The notes: generated by a model from the letters alone, not told the origin. DNA of 64,000 bases from DATFVA01 sp963815785 (GCA_963815785.1 CAWFHZ010000007.1:1178001-1242000); one strand, 5' to 3'. Counted from the stretch's first letter, positions 1-9,070 are shown. Numbers and translations: made by a program.

Positions 1-648
1 GATCCCCAGGCTAATTCTTCATCTGGCTTAAGTGTTACTAATCAGTCGCCTTCGGTTTATGAAGTATTGATAGGTACCAAATTGATTTCTGAAGTGGTTA
101 TAAATACGTATATGCCTTTTTTGGATTTGCTTCCTTCAAATATTAACCTTGTTGGAGCGGAAATTGAATTGGTTGATATGGAGGAAAGAGAAAGATTATT
201 AAAGGGTGCGATGAAATCGGTTTTAAATGAGTACGATTATATTATTATTGATTGTCCGCCATCATTAGGACTATTAACCTTAAATGCATTAACTTCTGCG
301 GATTCAGTTTTAATTCCCGTTCAATGTGAGTATTTTGCTCTTGAAGGACTGGGACAGTTACTTAATACTATAAATATTGTTAAACAGCATTTTAATAAAG
401 ACTTGACTATTGAAGGTGTGTTGCTTACTATGTTCGATACAAGATTAAGATTATCCCACCAGGTAGCTGAGGAAGTTAAAAAGTATTTTGGTGATAAAGT
501 CTTTGAAACAATAATACACAGGAATGTAAGGATCTCTGAAGCACCGAGTTATGGAAAACCGGTTATTCTGTACGATGCAATTTCATCCGGATCAAAAAAT
601 TATATGGCGCTTGCAGCCGAACTAATTAAAAGAAATTCAGGCAACTAA
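1..648 (+). CDS. parA: Chromosome-partitioning ATPase ParA, 5' end outside window
   Basis: The frame is open from base 1, and its first codons read DPQANSS, the segment that follows the deviant Walker A loop in ParA/Soj proteins. The P-loop itself therefore lies off the window. Further motifs are the Walker B-like stretch YIIIDCPPSLG with the catalytic-region Asp, and VQCEYFALEGL, both typical of ParA. ParA is a DNA-bound ATPase that moves ParB-parS complexes. It is followed after 16 bases by parB, the usual parAB pair. An internal TTG at 67 should not be taken as the start. Family assignment is firm; the N-terminus cannot be judged. Confidence 0.95.
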   Translation, partial: DPQANSSSGLSVTNQSPSVYEVLIGTKLISEVVINTYMPFLDLLPSNINLVGAEIELVDMEERERLLKGAMKSVLNEYDYIIIDCPPSLGLLTLNALTSADSVLIPVQCEYFALEGLGQLLNTINIVKQHFNKDLTIEGVLLTMFDTRLRLSHQVAEEVKKYFGDKVFETIIHRNVRISEAPSYGKPVILYDAISSGSKNYMALAAELIKRNSGN

Positions 649-664
649 AATTTCAGAACAGCAT

Positions 665-1609
665 ATGTCAAAACTTAAACCAGGATTAGGAAGAGGGTTG
701 GAAGCTCTGATTAAACCACAGAATCTTCCATTAAAGAAGGAAGAAGCTCCCGATTATACAAATGTTAAAAAAGATGACGGTAGTGAAAACGATATATTAG
801 CGAAAATTCCTGTTGATGTGATTAGTCCGAACCCATACCAGCCTAGAATGACATTCGAACCTGAAGCGCTTGAAGAGTTAAAGAAATCAATTTTATCCAA
901 CGGACTCATTCAGCCAATTACAGTGCGCAGAATGACAGGCGGTCAATATCAATTAGTTTCAGGGGAAAGACGATTAAAAGCCTGTATCGGTATAGGTTAC
1001 CGGGAAATACCCGCATATATTATTCAGGTTGATAAAGAAGAGACAATGCTGGCAATGGCATTGATTGAGAATATTCAGAGGGAAAAGTTAAATCCTTTGG
1101 AAATAGGACTGGCGTATAAAAGATTAATGGAAGAGTGTGCCCTGACCCAGGAAGAAATTGCCGATAAAGTCGGGAAAGACAGATCTACTATTGCAAATTC
1201 AATCAGACTTTTAAAACTGCCGCAGGATATTAAGGATGCACTTATTAAAGAAGACATAACTTCAGGACATGCGCGTGCGTTAATAAATCTCCCCACAGAA
1301 TCGCTTCAACTTGAAATGCTGGGAAAAATAAAAAGCAGTAATTTGTCCGTACGAAAAGTTGAACAGCTTGTGAAAAAATATTTAACCGGTGACAGCCGTT
1401 CAGAAAAGACGAAGAAAACTATCCACCTTATTTCGCATTCGGCAAATCTAAACGAAGTTGAAGACAGGTTAAGAAAACTTTTTGGAACAAAAGTATTGTG
1501 CAGGCAAAAACAGGACGGCTCGGGTGAAATAACTATTGAATTCTATTCTAACGATGAACTCGAAAGGTTGTTTGAATTATTTGAAGTTATCGATAAATCA
1601 TACAGCTAA
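665..1609 (+). CDS. parB: Chromosome-partitioning protein ParB
   Basis: The 314-aa protein has the ParB layout. Residues about 45-140 form the N-terminal CTPase fold, with NPYQPR and the GERR box (G100-R103) that binds CTP. A helix-turn-helix for parS recognition follows (about 155-185), then a C-terminal dimerisation region. It should load on parS sites near the origin and act with the ATPase just upstream. The start ATG at 665 has no clear Shine-Dalgarno site, and translation may be coupled to parA. The 3' end overlaps the next reading frame. No convincing parS 16-mer was found in the window. Confidence 0.96.
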   Translation: MSKLKPGLGRGLEALIKPQNLPLKKEEAPDYTNVKKDDGSENDILAKIPVDVISPNPYQPRMTFEPEALEELKKSILSNGLIQPITVRRMTGGQYQLVSGERRLKACIGIGYREIPAYIIQVDKEETMLAMALIENIQREKLNPLEIGLAYKRLMEECALTQEEIADKVGKDRSTIANSIRLLKLPQDIKDALIKEDITSGHARALINLPTESLQLEMLGKIKSSNLSVRKVEQLVKKYLTGDSRSEKTKKTIHLISHSANLNEVEDRLRKLFGTKVLCRQKQDGSGEITIEFYSNDELERLFELFEVIDKSYS

Positions 1610-2072
1610 AATTTTTACTCTCCTTATTCTTATTTCATTTGCCGGGTATTCCCAGCAAAAATCTATTAATGAACCTCCTGATCAAACTGATTCCACATTT
1701 GTTATGTCTAAATCACCCTGGGGTGCAGTACTCAGAAGTGCAATTATTCCCGGCTGGGGACAGTTTTATAATGAATCTTATCTTAAAATTCCTGTTATAT
1801 GGGGACTTGGATTCTGGTTTGGATACGAATGGAAACAGAATAACGATTTATATACTTATTATCGCGAAAGATATGTGCAAACCGGGATTGAGTTTGACAG
1901 GCAAAACCGGACTTTTTACCGTGACCAGAGAGATTTATTTACAATTTATATGGTTATAACTTATCTTGCTAATCTCATTGATGCATATGTTGATGCAAAT
2001 CTTTTTGATTTTGATGTATCGGAAAATCCATATACCGGAACACCGGCGTTAAATATGAGAGTGAATTTTTAG
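1554..2072 (+). CDS. DUF5683 family protein
   Basis: The sequence resembles DUF5683, a Bacteroidota-lineage family often found beside parAB. A hydrophobic signal-like segment ends in a YSQQ-type cleavage region. It is followed by SAIIPGWGQFYN, the GWGQ motif typical of the family, and by a hydrophobic helix with IWGLGFWFGYEW. A second predicted membrane stretch lies near LFTIYMVITYLANLIDAYVD. ATG 1554 lies inside parB; TTG 1581 is an alternative that would give a shorter signal peptide. The overlap with parB suggests coupled translation. Function is unknown, probably envelope-associated. Confidence 0.75.
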   Translation: MNSKGCLNYLKLSINHTAKIFTLLILISFAGYSQQKSINEPPDQTDSTFVMSKSPWGAVLRSAIIPGWGQFYNESYLKIPVIWGLGFWFGYEWKQNNDLYTYYRERYVQTGIEFDRQNRTFYRDQRDLFTIYMVITYLANLIDAYVDANLFDFDVSENPYTGTPALNMRVNF

Positions 2073-2073
2073 C

Positions 2074-2781
2074 ATGCAAAATAATATCCAATGTCCAAAC
2101 TGCGGTACTGAAAATCCATTTTATAAATTAACTTGTCTGAATTGTAAAACATATCTAAGGGATAGAATATTCAACCTTGATTTGTGGCAGATTACAGGAT
2201 TGCTTATCGAGAGCCCCATAAAAGCATTTAAAAGAATAATTCAATCGGAGCATAAAAATTTTTTAGTTTTAATATTAATCCTGTTTTCATTTAAAGTTTT
2301 TATTGATGCAAGATTTATCTCTATCTTTTATTCAGGGTATGCTGCCTTAAGATTTGGTATAATTCCGGTATTATTGATTTCGGTAGCAGCGTCTGTTTTC
2401 ATTATCTGGATTTTCACTTTAATTTTATATTTTATTAATAAATCTGCAGGACTGAAAACCAGAATAAGAGATAATAATGCAGTCTTGGTCTATTCAATTA
2501 TTTCCTATCCCTTCGCTTTAATTATATTATTTCCTATAGAATTAATAATATTTGGCGGATATCTTTTCTCAAATAACCCGTCTCCATTCATTTTAAAACC
2601 AACTATTGCATATACTTTATTAGGATTCGAAATATTGATAGTACTTTGGAGTATTTTTTTATCTATAATCGGAGTGTATTCAATATCCAGGAATTTGATA
2701 TATTCGATGATCCTAGGTTTAGTATTTCATCTGTATTTATTTGGTTTTTATTTATTGCTTTCAAAAATTCTTTTCATTTAA
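2074..2781 (+). CDS. Zinc-ribbon / Yip1-like membrane protein
   Basis: The first 30 residues hold two CxxC pairs (CPNCG and CLNC), a zinc ribbon of the kind found at the N-terminus of many membrane proteins. About five hydrophobic helices follow (roughly residues 65-85, 95-120, 135-160, 180-200 and 210-233), with the spacing of the Yip1 superfamily. The ATG lies one base after the stop of the DUF5683 gene, so the two are likely in one operon. The substrate and role are unknown. The family call rests on architecture rather than a diagnostic motif. Confidence 0.6.
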   Translation: MQNNIQCPNCGTENPFYKLTCLNCKTYLRDRIFNLDLWQITGLLIESPIKAFKRIIQSEHKNFLVLILILFSFKVFIDARFISIFYSGYAALRFGIIPVLLISVAASVFIIWIFTLILYFINKSAGLKTRIRDNNAVLVYSIISYPFALIILFPIELIIFGGYLFSNNPSPFILKPTIAYTLLGFEILIVLWSIFLSIIGVYSISRNLIYSMILGLVFHLYLFGFYLLLSKILFI

Positions 2782-2793
2782 AAGAAGATTATT

Positions 2794-3969
2794 ATGGAAC
2801 GTACATTACTGGAATCTGAAAAAGAATTATTCATACAAACTTATAACCGTCTTCCAATTGAAATATCTCATGGAAGTGGTGTTCATTTATTTGATAAATC
2901 AGGGAAAAAATATCTAGATTTCTTTTCAGGGCTTGCTGTTAATGCACTCGGATACGCTCATCCAAAAATAGTTCAGGCAGTTTGTGAACAGATACAGAAA
3001 TTTGCTCATCTATCAAACAATTATATAACCGAAATTCAGATAGAATTTACTGAACTACTGCTTAAATATTCAGGAATGAGTAAGGCATTTTTAACCAACA
3101 GCGGAACGGAATCAGTCGAAGGAACGATTAAATTATTAAGAAAACTTTACGGACCTGAAAAAAAAATATTTTCATTAACCGGATCATTTCATGGTCGTAC
3201 TTATGGATCTGTAACTCTAACAGGCAAAGAAAAATATACAAGGGGATTTGAACCGCTTTTACCCGGAATTGATCATATTATTTTTAATGATATTGAAGAC
3301 CTTAAACGTAAAGTACAAAAAAATACAGCTGCAGTCTTTATAGAGTTTATCCAGGGTGAGGGAGGAATTAATGTTGTCTCTGAAGAATTTGCAGATGAAT
3401 TAATCAAACTTAAAGATGAATTCGGATTTGCCATAGTTTCTGATGAAATACAGAGCGGCATTGGAAGGACCGGGAAACCTTTTGCTTTCAATCATTATAA
3501 TTTTGAACCTGATATTGTTGTAACTGCAAAGGCAATTGGTGGAGGACTACCATTAGGGGCATTATTAGTAACTTCCAAATTTGAAAATGTATTTACTACA
3601 GGAACACATGGGACAACTTTTGGCGGAAATCCTGTTTGCTGTGCGGCGGGAAAAGTGGTTCTCGAAGAAGTATTTGAAAATGGTCTTATAAATCAGATTA
3701 ATGATCTCGGGAGATATTTATCCAATCAGCTCGATGAATTAAAACAAATGTTTCCGGAAGATATAAAAGAAATACGCGGGAATGGTTTTATGCAGGGAAT
3801 TGAACTGAAATATCCGGGAAATGATGTAGTTGAAAAAATGAGAGAACGTAACGTATTGACAAATTGTACCAATAATAATGTGCTTCGTTTATTGCCCCCG
3901 TTAATTATTACAAAAACTGATATAGATTTCTTTTTATATAATTTTCACGAAGTTTTAAAGAAAAAATAA
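2794..3969 (+). CDS. argD: Acetylornithine aminotransferase-like class III aminotransferase
   Basis: This is a 391-aa PLP-dependent class III aminotransferase of normal ArgD length. It shows SGTESVEG for phosphate binding, the FHGRTYGSVTLTG stretch, the metal-free EIQSGIGRTG segment with the Asp of VSDEIQ, and the Schiff-base lysine K246 in VTAKAIGGG. The family transfers the delta-amino group of N-acetylornithine (and often succinyl-diaminopimelate) to 2-oxoglutarate. No other arginine gene is nearby, so the substrate could differ (ornithine or 4-aminobutyrate). It is followed by nadB after one base. Confidence 0.8.
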   Translation: MERTLLESEKELFIQTYNRLPIEISHGSGVHLFDKSGKKYLDFFSGLAVNALGYAHPKIVQAVCEQIQKFAHLSNNYITEIQIEFTELLLKYSGMSKAFLTNSGTESVEGTIKLLRKLYGPEKKIFSLTGSFHGRTYGSVTLTGKEKYTRGFEPLLPGIDHIIFNDIEDLKRKVQKNTAAVFIEFIQGEGGINVVSEEFADELIKLKDEFGFAIVSDEIQSGIGRTGKPFAFNHYNFEPDIVVTAKAIGGGLPLGALLVTSKFENVFTTGTHGTTFGGNPVCCAAGKVVLEEVFENGLINQINDLGRYLSNQLDELKQMFPEDIKEIRGNGFMQGIELKYPGNDVVEKMRERNVLTNCTNNNVLRLLPPLIITKTDIDFFLYNFHEVLKKK

Positions 3970-3970
3970 T

Positions 3971-5590
3971 ATGCAAACTGATGTCCTAATAATCGGTAGT
4001 GGAATTGCAGGTCTCTTCGCTGCTTTGAAAATATCGGAATATGCCGACGTAATAATCGCGACAAAAAAAAATAAATCAGAATCAAACACAAACTATGCAC
4101 AGGGCGGAATTGCAAGCGTAATGGATATTCACGATTCCTTTGAGAAGCATATAGAAGATACGTTAATTGCAGGAGCCGGACTTTGCGATAAGAAGGTGGT
4201 TGAAATTACTGTTACTGAAGGTCCGGATAGAATTTATGATCTGGTTGACATAGGAACAAAATTCACTAAGAAGCATGGAAAGTTTGATCTTGCAAAAGAA
4301 GGTGGACATTCAATAGCCAGAATTCTTCATGCTAAAGATCTCACGGGTAAAGAAATTGAACGTGCATTAATAGATGCAGTAAATGAGAAGAGCAACATCC
4401 GGATTCTGGAAAATGCAGTTGCAATAGATCTTATTACTGAACATAATGTGATGCAGTTAAAAAATAAAACATTAAGCAACCGAAATTGTTGGGGAGCTTA
4501 CATCCTTGATTGTGAAACAAACAGGGTTTTTAAAGTATCTTCTAAAGCTACTGTTATTGCAACAGGCGGTTTGGGACAGGTATATCTGCATACTACCAAT
4601 CCACATATAGCAACCGGTGATGGTTTTGCAATGGCGTATAGAGCTGGTGCAAATATGGGAAATATGGAATTTGTACAGTTCCATCCCACATCACTTTTTA
4701 AGCAAGACTCTCAAAAAGATAATAATACACCTTCATTTTTAATCTCGGAAGCTGTACGAGGATTTGGAGGTAAATTAAGACTGGTGAACGGTGAAACATT
4801 TATGGAAAATTATGATTCAAGGTTAGAACTAGCACCAAGAGATATTGTTGCTCGCGCTATAGATAATGAACTAAAGAAAAGCGGATCTGATTTTGTTTAC
4901 CTGGATATTACAATGAAAAAGAGAGAGGAGATAATTGAACATTTCCCACATATCTATGAAACCTGTTTAAAGTTTGGAATAGACATTACGAGAGAATTTA
5001 TTCCCGTTGTTCCAGCAGCACATTATGCTTGCGGAGGAATAGTTGTGGACGAATATTCCAGAACTTCTTTACAAGGTTTATATGCCTGCGGTGAGGTTTC
5101 AATGACCGGTTTACATGGTGCAAACCGGCTTGCAAGCAATTCTTTATTGGAAGCCGTAGTGTATGCTTATCGTGCAGCAGAAGATTTAAAGGAATTCATT
5201 TCAAATTATAACCAAGTCATTCCCGATATCCCCGGCTGGGATGATTCAGGTACTTTAACTACTGATGAAAAAATTCTTATCACACATTCATCGAAAGAGG
5301 TTAAGGAGATAATGTGGAATTATGTAGGAATTGTTAGATCTGATTTACGGTTGGAAAGAGCAAAGAAGAGGATTCACACTTTATTTGAAGAGACCGAAAC
5401 TTTTTATAAAAAGACTAAAATATTTGAAGAAATTCTGGAACTTAGAAATATTATAGCTTGCTCCCATATTATCATTAAATCTGCCAGCATGAGAAAAGAG
5501 AGCAGGGGATTGCACTATACATTAAACTATCCTGGCCTTGATAATAAAAAAGCACCATCCAATACGTATATTCAAAATCGTCATTTATAA
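3971..5590 (+). CDS. nadB: L-aspartate oxidase
   Basis: The 539-aa flavoprotein oxidises L-aspartate to iminoaspartate, the first step of de novo NAD synthesis. The N-terminal FAD dinucleotide loop is GSGIAGL. Further on are NYAQGG, HSIARILH, EFVQFHPTS, the catalytic-region LAPRDIVARAID, and HGANRLASNSLLE, all characteristic of NadB as opposed to succinate dehydrogenase. The C-terminal helical domain is present. nadA and nadC are not in the window. The 3' end overlaps the convergent phosphatase gene by 10 bases, with no terminator between them. Confidence 0.95.
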   Translation: MQTDVLIIGSGIAGLFAALKISEYADVIIATKKNKSESNTNYAQGGIASVMDIHDSFEKHIEDTLIAGAGLCDKKVVEITVTEGPDRIYDLVDIGTKFTKKHGKFDLAKEGGHSIARILHAKDLTGKEIERALIDAVNEKSNIRILENAVAIDLITEHNVMQLKNKTLSNRNCWGAYILDCETNRVFKVSSKATVIATGGLGQVYLHTTNPHIATGDGFAMAYRAGANMGNMEFVQFHPTSLFKQDSQKDNNTPSFLISEAVRGFGGKLRLVNGETFMENYDSRLELAPRDIVARAIDNELKKSGSDFVYLDITMKKREEIIEHFPHIYETCLKFGIDITREFIPVVPAAHYACGGIVVDEYSRTSLQGLYACGEVSMTGLHGANRLASNSLLEAVVYAYRAAEDLKEFISNYNQVIPDIPGWDDSGTLTTDEKILITHSSKEVKEIMWNYVGIVRSDLRLERAKKRIHTLFEETETFYKKTKIFEEILELRNIIACSHIIIKSASMRKESRGLHYTLNYPGLDNKKAPSNTYIQNRHL

Positions 5591-6507
5591 TTTGTTAGTA
5601 TATACTTTATAATTGCACCAAATCTGATACCTTTAGTGCTAACTATAACTTTATCTATACTGAATAACTCACTTATATATAATAAGATTAAACTTCCACT
5701 TAATATTAAATCTTCTCTGTTCTGTAAGATATTAGGATATAAATTTAATAATTCCCCGGGCGAATACTTTGTAAAATAATCACATAAATTCTTAATCTCC
5801 GCAACGGTTAATATCGATCCTTCAACATCACCTTCTTTATAAAATTGTAATTCCTTTTGTATACATGCTAGAGTAACCGGTGTCCCTGCAATTGCGACAG
5901 TTTTTACAGGAGCAAGTTTAGAAATTGGGAGCAGAGCAAATTTCTGATTTAACATTTCTCTTATTTCAGCTACTTTTTCTTTCCCTGGCAGTTTATAATC
6001 TAAATATCTTTCAGATAAAGATACTACTCCAATACTAAAACTCTTTTTGTAAATAATTTTGTTCTGACTTCCATAAATAATTTCGGTGCTTCCACCTCCG
6101 ATATCAATTACAAGACGATTCTCGTTAAATATGCCATACTCTTTTGTCCCCCAAAATGCATATTCGGCTTCTTCCTTTCCAGTCAGGATATTTAGGTTAA
6201 CATTAAATTTTGTTTTAATTGTCAAAATAATTTCAATGCTGTTTGAAGCTAATCTGAAGGCGCTTGTTCCGGATACTAAAACTTTTTCACACTTAAATTT
6301 ATTGATCAGTTCAAAATAATCACTCAGAATTTCTAACATTTGTGTAATCGAGTTTTCACTTATTTTTCCACCTGGAGTTAATCCTTTTGCAATTCGTGGA
6401 ATCCTTTGTTCGTCTCTCAGAGGCATTATCTCACCCGATTTTAAGTCTACCCTGGCAATTAAAAGTAATATAGTATTTGATCCTATATCAATAGAAGCTA
6501 TAATCAT
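5581..6507 (-). CDS. Ppx/GppA family exopolyphosphatase/pppGpp phosphatase
   Basis: At 308 aa this is a single ASKHA-fold Ppx/GppA unit without the extra C-terminal domains of long Ppx proteins. It opens with IASIDIGSNTILLLIA, the phosphate-1 loop, and carries VIDIGGGSTEII, the phosphate-2 loop. Between them lies ILTGKEEAEYAFWG. Members hydrolyse polyphosphate or pppGpp, and the sequence alone does not tell which. It is convergent with nadB and divergent from the following membrane gene, 48 bases away. Confidence 0.9.
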   Translation of the reverse strand: MIIASIDIGSNTILLLIARVDLKSGEIMPLRDEQRIPRIAKGLTPGGKISENSITQMLEILSDYFELINKFKCEKVLVSGTSAFRLASNSIEIILTIKTKFNVNLNILTGKEEAEYAFWGTKEYGIFNENRLVIDIGGGSTEIIYGSQNKIIYKKSFSIGVVSLSERYLDYKLPGKEKVAEIREMLNQKFALLPISKLAPVKTVAIAGTPVTLACIQKELQFYKEGDVEGSILTVAEIKNLCDYFTKYSPGELLNLYPNILQNREDLILSGSLILLYISELFSIDKVIVSTKGIRFGAIIKYILTNYK

Positions 6508-6555
6508 TATTCAATAAAATTTATTATTTTTAATCTCTTACTATTACAGAATTTA

Positions 6556-7086
6556 ATGAATAAAACAAATAAAATATCGGGATTATTTTTAATAGTTTCT
6601 GCATTATCCTGTATATTCTGGATTGGCAGTTATTTACTGAGAATGTTTTTAACCTATCAGCTCTTTAATGAGACAATGACATCGTACAGACCATTTATTA
6701 ACGATCAGAACATAAAAGCCATTTTATTAGTTCTAAACCCTTCTGTTATCACTACTTTTGTATTATATGTAATCTTTATTATATCAATTATTCTTTTTTT
6801 AGTTACAACTAAATTAAAACTGAAGCAAAATGGCTGGCTTTTTATAATTACTATATTAGTATTTATAACCGCACCATTCGAAATTTATCTTATGACTATA
6901 GATTATAAGATATTTAATATGGTCAATTCCGGAATATTCACGAGTGGTGAGGTGCTGACCCTGATTGCAGAACGACTCAAAGATTTAAGTAGTTTTCCTC
7001 TAATAGAATTATTGTGTTATTGTTCAGTAATATTTCTCGCAATATTTCAGCCAATGACCCGGAATAGTATTAAGAATGAAAATTAA
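6556..7086 (+). CDS. Unrecognised four-helix membrane protein
   Basis: This 176-aa protein is not recognised. Four hydrophobic helices are visible (about residues 8-32, 60-85, 95-115 and 145-165), separated by short polar loops. The N-terminus is lysine-rich and probably cytoplasmic. It starts 48 bases from the divergent phosphatase gene. Its end overlaps the start of the next gene by 11 bases, so it belongs to a unit running into aroQ and the HAD hydrolase. No catalytic motif is seen. Confidence 0.65.
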   Translation: MNKTNKISGLFLIVSALSCIFWIGSYLLRMFLTYQLFNETMTSYRPFINDQNIKAILLVLNPSVITTFVLYVIFIISIILFLVTTKLKLKQNGWLFIITILVFITAPFEIYLMTIDYKIFNMVNSGIFTSGEVLTLIAERLKDLSSFPLIELLCYCSVIFLAIFQPMTRNSIKNEN

Positions 7087-7348
7087 AGAAAAAGAATTCG
7101 AAGAAATAATTCAGGATTTGAAATCTCTTGCTTTACAACTTGGCGCAGAAGTTAGATTTGAAAAAGGAGATTTTAAAGGTGGTTATTGTCTCTTGAAGGA
7201 AAACAAAGTTATTGTAATAAATAAAATGATGAATATGCAACGAAAAGTGATGATACTTTCGGCAGCATTGAAAGAACTTGGAATTGATCGTATTTATTTA
7301 AATCCCAGAATGCGTGAAATTATTGATGAAATGTCGGAGTTAAAGTGA
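7076..7348 (+). CDS. Conserved small protein of unknown function (90 aa)
   Basis: A 90-aa soluble, charged protein that I cannot assign. It is predicted mostly helical at both ends, with a central beta-like stretch (GGYCLLKENKVIVINK) and a C-terminal helix (NPRMREIIDEM). Its ATG overlaps the upstream membrane-protein gene by 11 bases and its stop overlaps the aroQ GTG by 4 bases. This supports it as a real, co-translated gene. It carries no metal-binding or nucleotide-binding motif. Confidence 0.7.
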   Translation: MKIKEKEFEEIIQDLKSLALQLGAEVRFEKGDFKGGYCLLKENKVIVINKMMNMQRKVMILSAALKELGIDRIYLNPRMREIIDEMSELK

Positions 7349-7788
7349 AACTTTGTGTAATCAATGGTCCCAATTTAAATTTATTAGGTAAACGTGATAT
7401 TCATTTTTACGGTGAATTGACACTTAACCAGATAAATGAAAACCTTTTATCAGAGTTTCCGGAAATAGAATTTGAATTTTTCCAGAGTAATGTCGAAGGA
7501 GAAATAATTAATAAAATTCAGTTGCTCCAAAAACTAACAGATGGGTTAATTATAAATCCAGGGGGATATGCACATACATCAATCGCTATTAAGGATGCAC
7601 TCCAAGAATTAGTTATTCCTAAAATAGAAGTGCATTTATCAAATCTTGCTGCTAGAGAAGAATACAGGAGGAATTTGTTAACTGCTTCAGTTTGTAATGG
7701 TTATATTAGTGGGTTTAAAGAGATGAGTTATATTGCTGCTGTGTTCCTTTTAAAAAATATAGTTAAAAAAAAGGAGGGTGAAATTTGA
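7345..7788 (+). CDS. aroQ: 3-dehydroquinate dehydratase, type II
   Basis: At 147 aa it matches the dodecameric type II enzyme, which dehydrates 3-dehydroquinate in the shikimate pathway. All active-site segments are visible: INGPNLNLLGKRD with the catalytic Arg, FYG with the catalytic Tyr, FFQSNVEGEI, INPGGYAHTSIAI with Asn and His, and EVHLSN. The start is GTG at 7345, overlapping the previous stop as GTGA. No other shikimate gene is in the window. Confidence 0.95.
   Translation: MKLCVINGPNLNLLGKRDIHFYGELTLNQINENLLSEFPEIEFEFFQSNVEGEIINKIQLLQKLTDGLIINPGGYAHTSIAIKDALQELVIPKIEVHLSNLAAREEYRRNLLTASVCNGYISGFKEMSYIAAVFLLKNIVKKKEGEI
7771..7777 (+). promoter_or_regulatory. Strong Shine-Dalgarno site for a TTG start
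   Basis: AAGGAGG lies seven bases before TTG 7785, within the end of aroQ. It is nearly a full anti-SD match and fixes the HAD hydrolase start on a non-ATG codon. Confidence 0.85.
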
Positions 7789-8468
7789 TTCGCGCTGTAA
7801 TTTTTGATTTAGATAATACACTTGTTGATTTTATGAAAATGAAGAGAAGAGCAATTGAAGAAGCAATACCTGCAATGATGGATGCCGGGCTTGAATTATC
7901 CGTAGAAGAATCCAATAAAGTGATTGATGAAATTTATAAGGAGCAGGGAATTGAATACCAGCAGGTATTCGATGCATTTTTGCAGCGTGTATTAAAAAAA
8001 GTTGATTACAAAATTTTATCAGCAGGAATAGTAGCTTATAGAAGAGCCCGAGAAGCAGCCTTGATTCCATATCCTCATGTATATTCAACATTAAATAAGC
8101 TCCTTAAGATGGGAATTAAAATGGGGATAGTTTCTGACGCTCCAGTAAAAGAAGCATGGTTAAGACTTGCTTATCTGAATTTTCATCATATTGTTGATGC
8201 AGTTGTAACTTTTGAAGATACAGGCCAAAGAAAGCCACATTCAGCGCCTTTTCTTAAGATATTGGAAATTCTTGGAGTTAATCCTGAAGAAGCTATTATG
8301 GTAGGTGATTGGGTGGAACGAGATATTATAGGTGCTGAAAACGTTGGAATGAAAACTGCGTTTGCTAAATATGGAGACACTTTTGATACTAAATCTCATA
8401 ATGCTGATTATGAATTGAATGACATTAATGAACTTATAGATATCATTATAAAAGAGAACAAATTATAA
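7785..8468 (+). CDS. HAD-superfamily hydrolase
   Basis: The 227-aa protein has all four HAD motifs: FDLDNTLVD (nucleophile Asp and acid/base Asp), SDAP (motif II Ser), the Lys of GQRKPHS, and VGDWVERDIIGA (motif IV acidic pair). A four-helix cap follows motif I, a C1 cap arrangement like that of phosphatases and dehalogenase-type enzymes. It starts at TTG 7785 behind a very strong Shine-Dalgarno sequence and overlaps aroQ by 4 bases. Substrate is unknown; a small phosphorylated metabolite is likely. Confidence 0.88.
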   Translation: MIRAVIFDLDNTLVDFMKMKRRAIEEAIPAMMDAGLELSVEESNKVIDEIYKEQGIEYQQVFDAFLQRVLKKVDYKILSAGIVAYRRAREAALIPYPHVYSTLNKLLKMGIKMGIVSDAPVKEAWLRLAYLNFHHIVDAVVTFEDTGQRKPHSAPFLKILEILGVNPEEAIMVGDWVERDIIGAENVGMKTAFAKYGDTFDTKSHNADYELNDINELIDIIIKENKL

Positions 8469-8561
8469 GGTTCTTCTAAAGTTAATAATTATTTAATTGC
8501 TCTGATCTTGCGTCTAAAAATCCAATTATTTATTTTTCTTTAAACCGAGGAAGTAAATAAG

Positions 8562-8957
8562 ATGAAAAACCTTGCTATAAAGAAATTATATTACTCAATC
8601 AGTGAAGTGAGTAAGATAACTGAAATTGAACAATACGTTCTAAGATACTGGGAAACTGAATTTGATCAGTTAAAACCACAAAAGAATAGAGCAGGTAACA
8701 GGATCTATACAAATAAAGATATTCAACTTATATTACGCATTAAGACATTACTAAGAGAGAAGAAATACACAATTGAAGGTGCAAAGAAAATTCTGGAAGA
8801 TTATTCCCCGGATCAGGGATCATTTGTGAATGAGAAAGATACGATTGATAAAAATATTAATGAGGACTATACAGAAGCTAAAAAAGAGAAGCCATCTTTG
8901 AAAAAAGACCTTGAAGATATAAAAAGTATTTTAGAACTTGTACTTCAGAAATTATAA
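8562..8957 (+). CDS. MerR-family transcriptional regulator
   Basis: The 131-aa protein begins with a MerR winged-helix domain (YSISEVSKITEIEQYVLRYW, then a GNRIY wing and IQLILRIKTLL). It continues with a charged segment and a short C-terminal helix (LEDIKSILELVLQKL) that could dimerise. No effector domain or cysteine motif is present, so it belongs to the short MerR-like group common in this lineage. A GAGGAA ribosome site sits about 10 bases before ATG 8562. Its target is unknown; tRNA-Pro follows after six bases. Confidence 0.85.
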   Translation: MKNLAIKKLYYSISEVSKITEIEQYVLRYWETEFDQLKPQKNRAGNRIYTNKDIQLILRIKTLLREKKYTIEGAKKILEDYSPDQGSFVNEKDTIDKNINEDYTEAKKEKPSLKKDLEDIKSILELVLQKL

Positions 8958-8963
8958 AAATTC

Positions 8964-9040
8964 CGGAACGTGGCGCAGCCCGGTAGCGTACCTGAATGGG
9001 GTTCAGGTGGTCGCGGGTTCAAATCCCGCCGTTCCGACCA
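8964..9040 (+). tRNA. tRNA-Pro (anticodon GGG)
   Basis: The 77-base cloverleaf closes completely. The acceptor stem CGGAACG pairs with CGTTCCG, followed by discriminator A and an encoded CCA. The D arm is GCGC...GCGT. The anticodon stem CCTGA/TCAGG encloses the loop ATGGGGT, with GGG at 8998-9000. The T arm carries GGTTCAAAT. It reads CCC/CCU proline codons. Confidence 0.97.
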
Positions 9041-9070
9041 AAAGCAGCTTTAATCGGCTGCTTTTTTTTA
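9041..9070 (+). terminator. Rho-independent terminator after tRNA-Pro
   Basis: A perfect 8-bp stem AAAGCAGC/GCTGCTTT with an 8-base loop is followed by a run of T. It begins directly at the base after the encoded CCA. Confidence 0.9.

Noticed and set aside
67..648. TTG 67 as the start of parA
   Set aside because: The frame is open to base 1 and its first codons match conserved ParA sequence, so the gene simply enters the window from the left.
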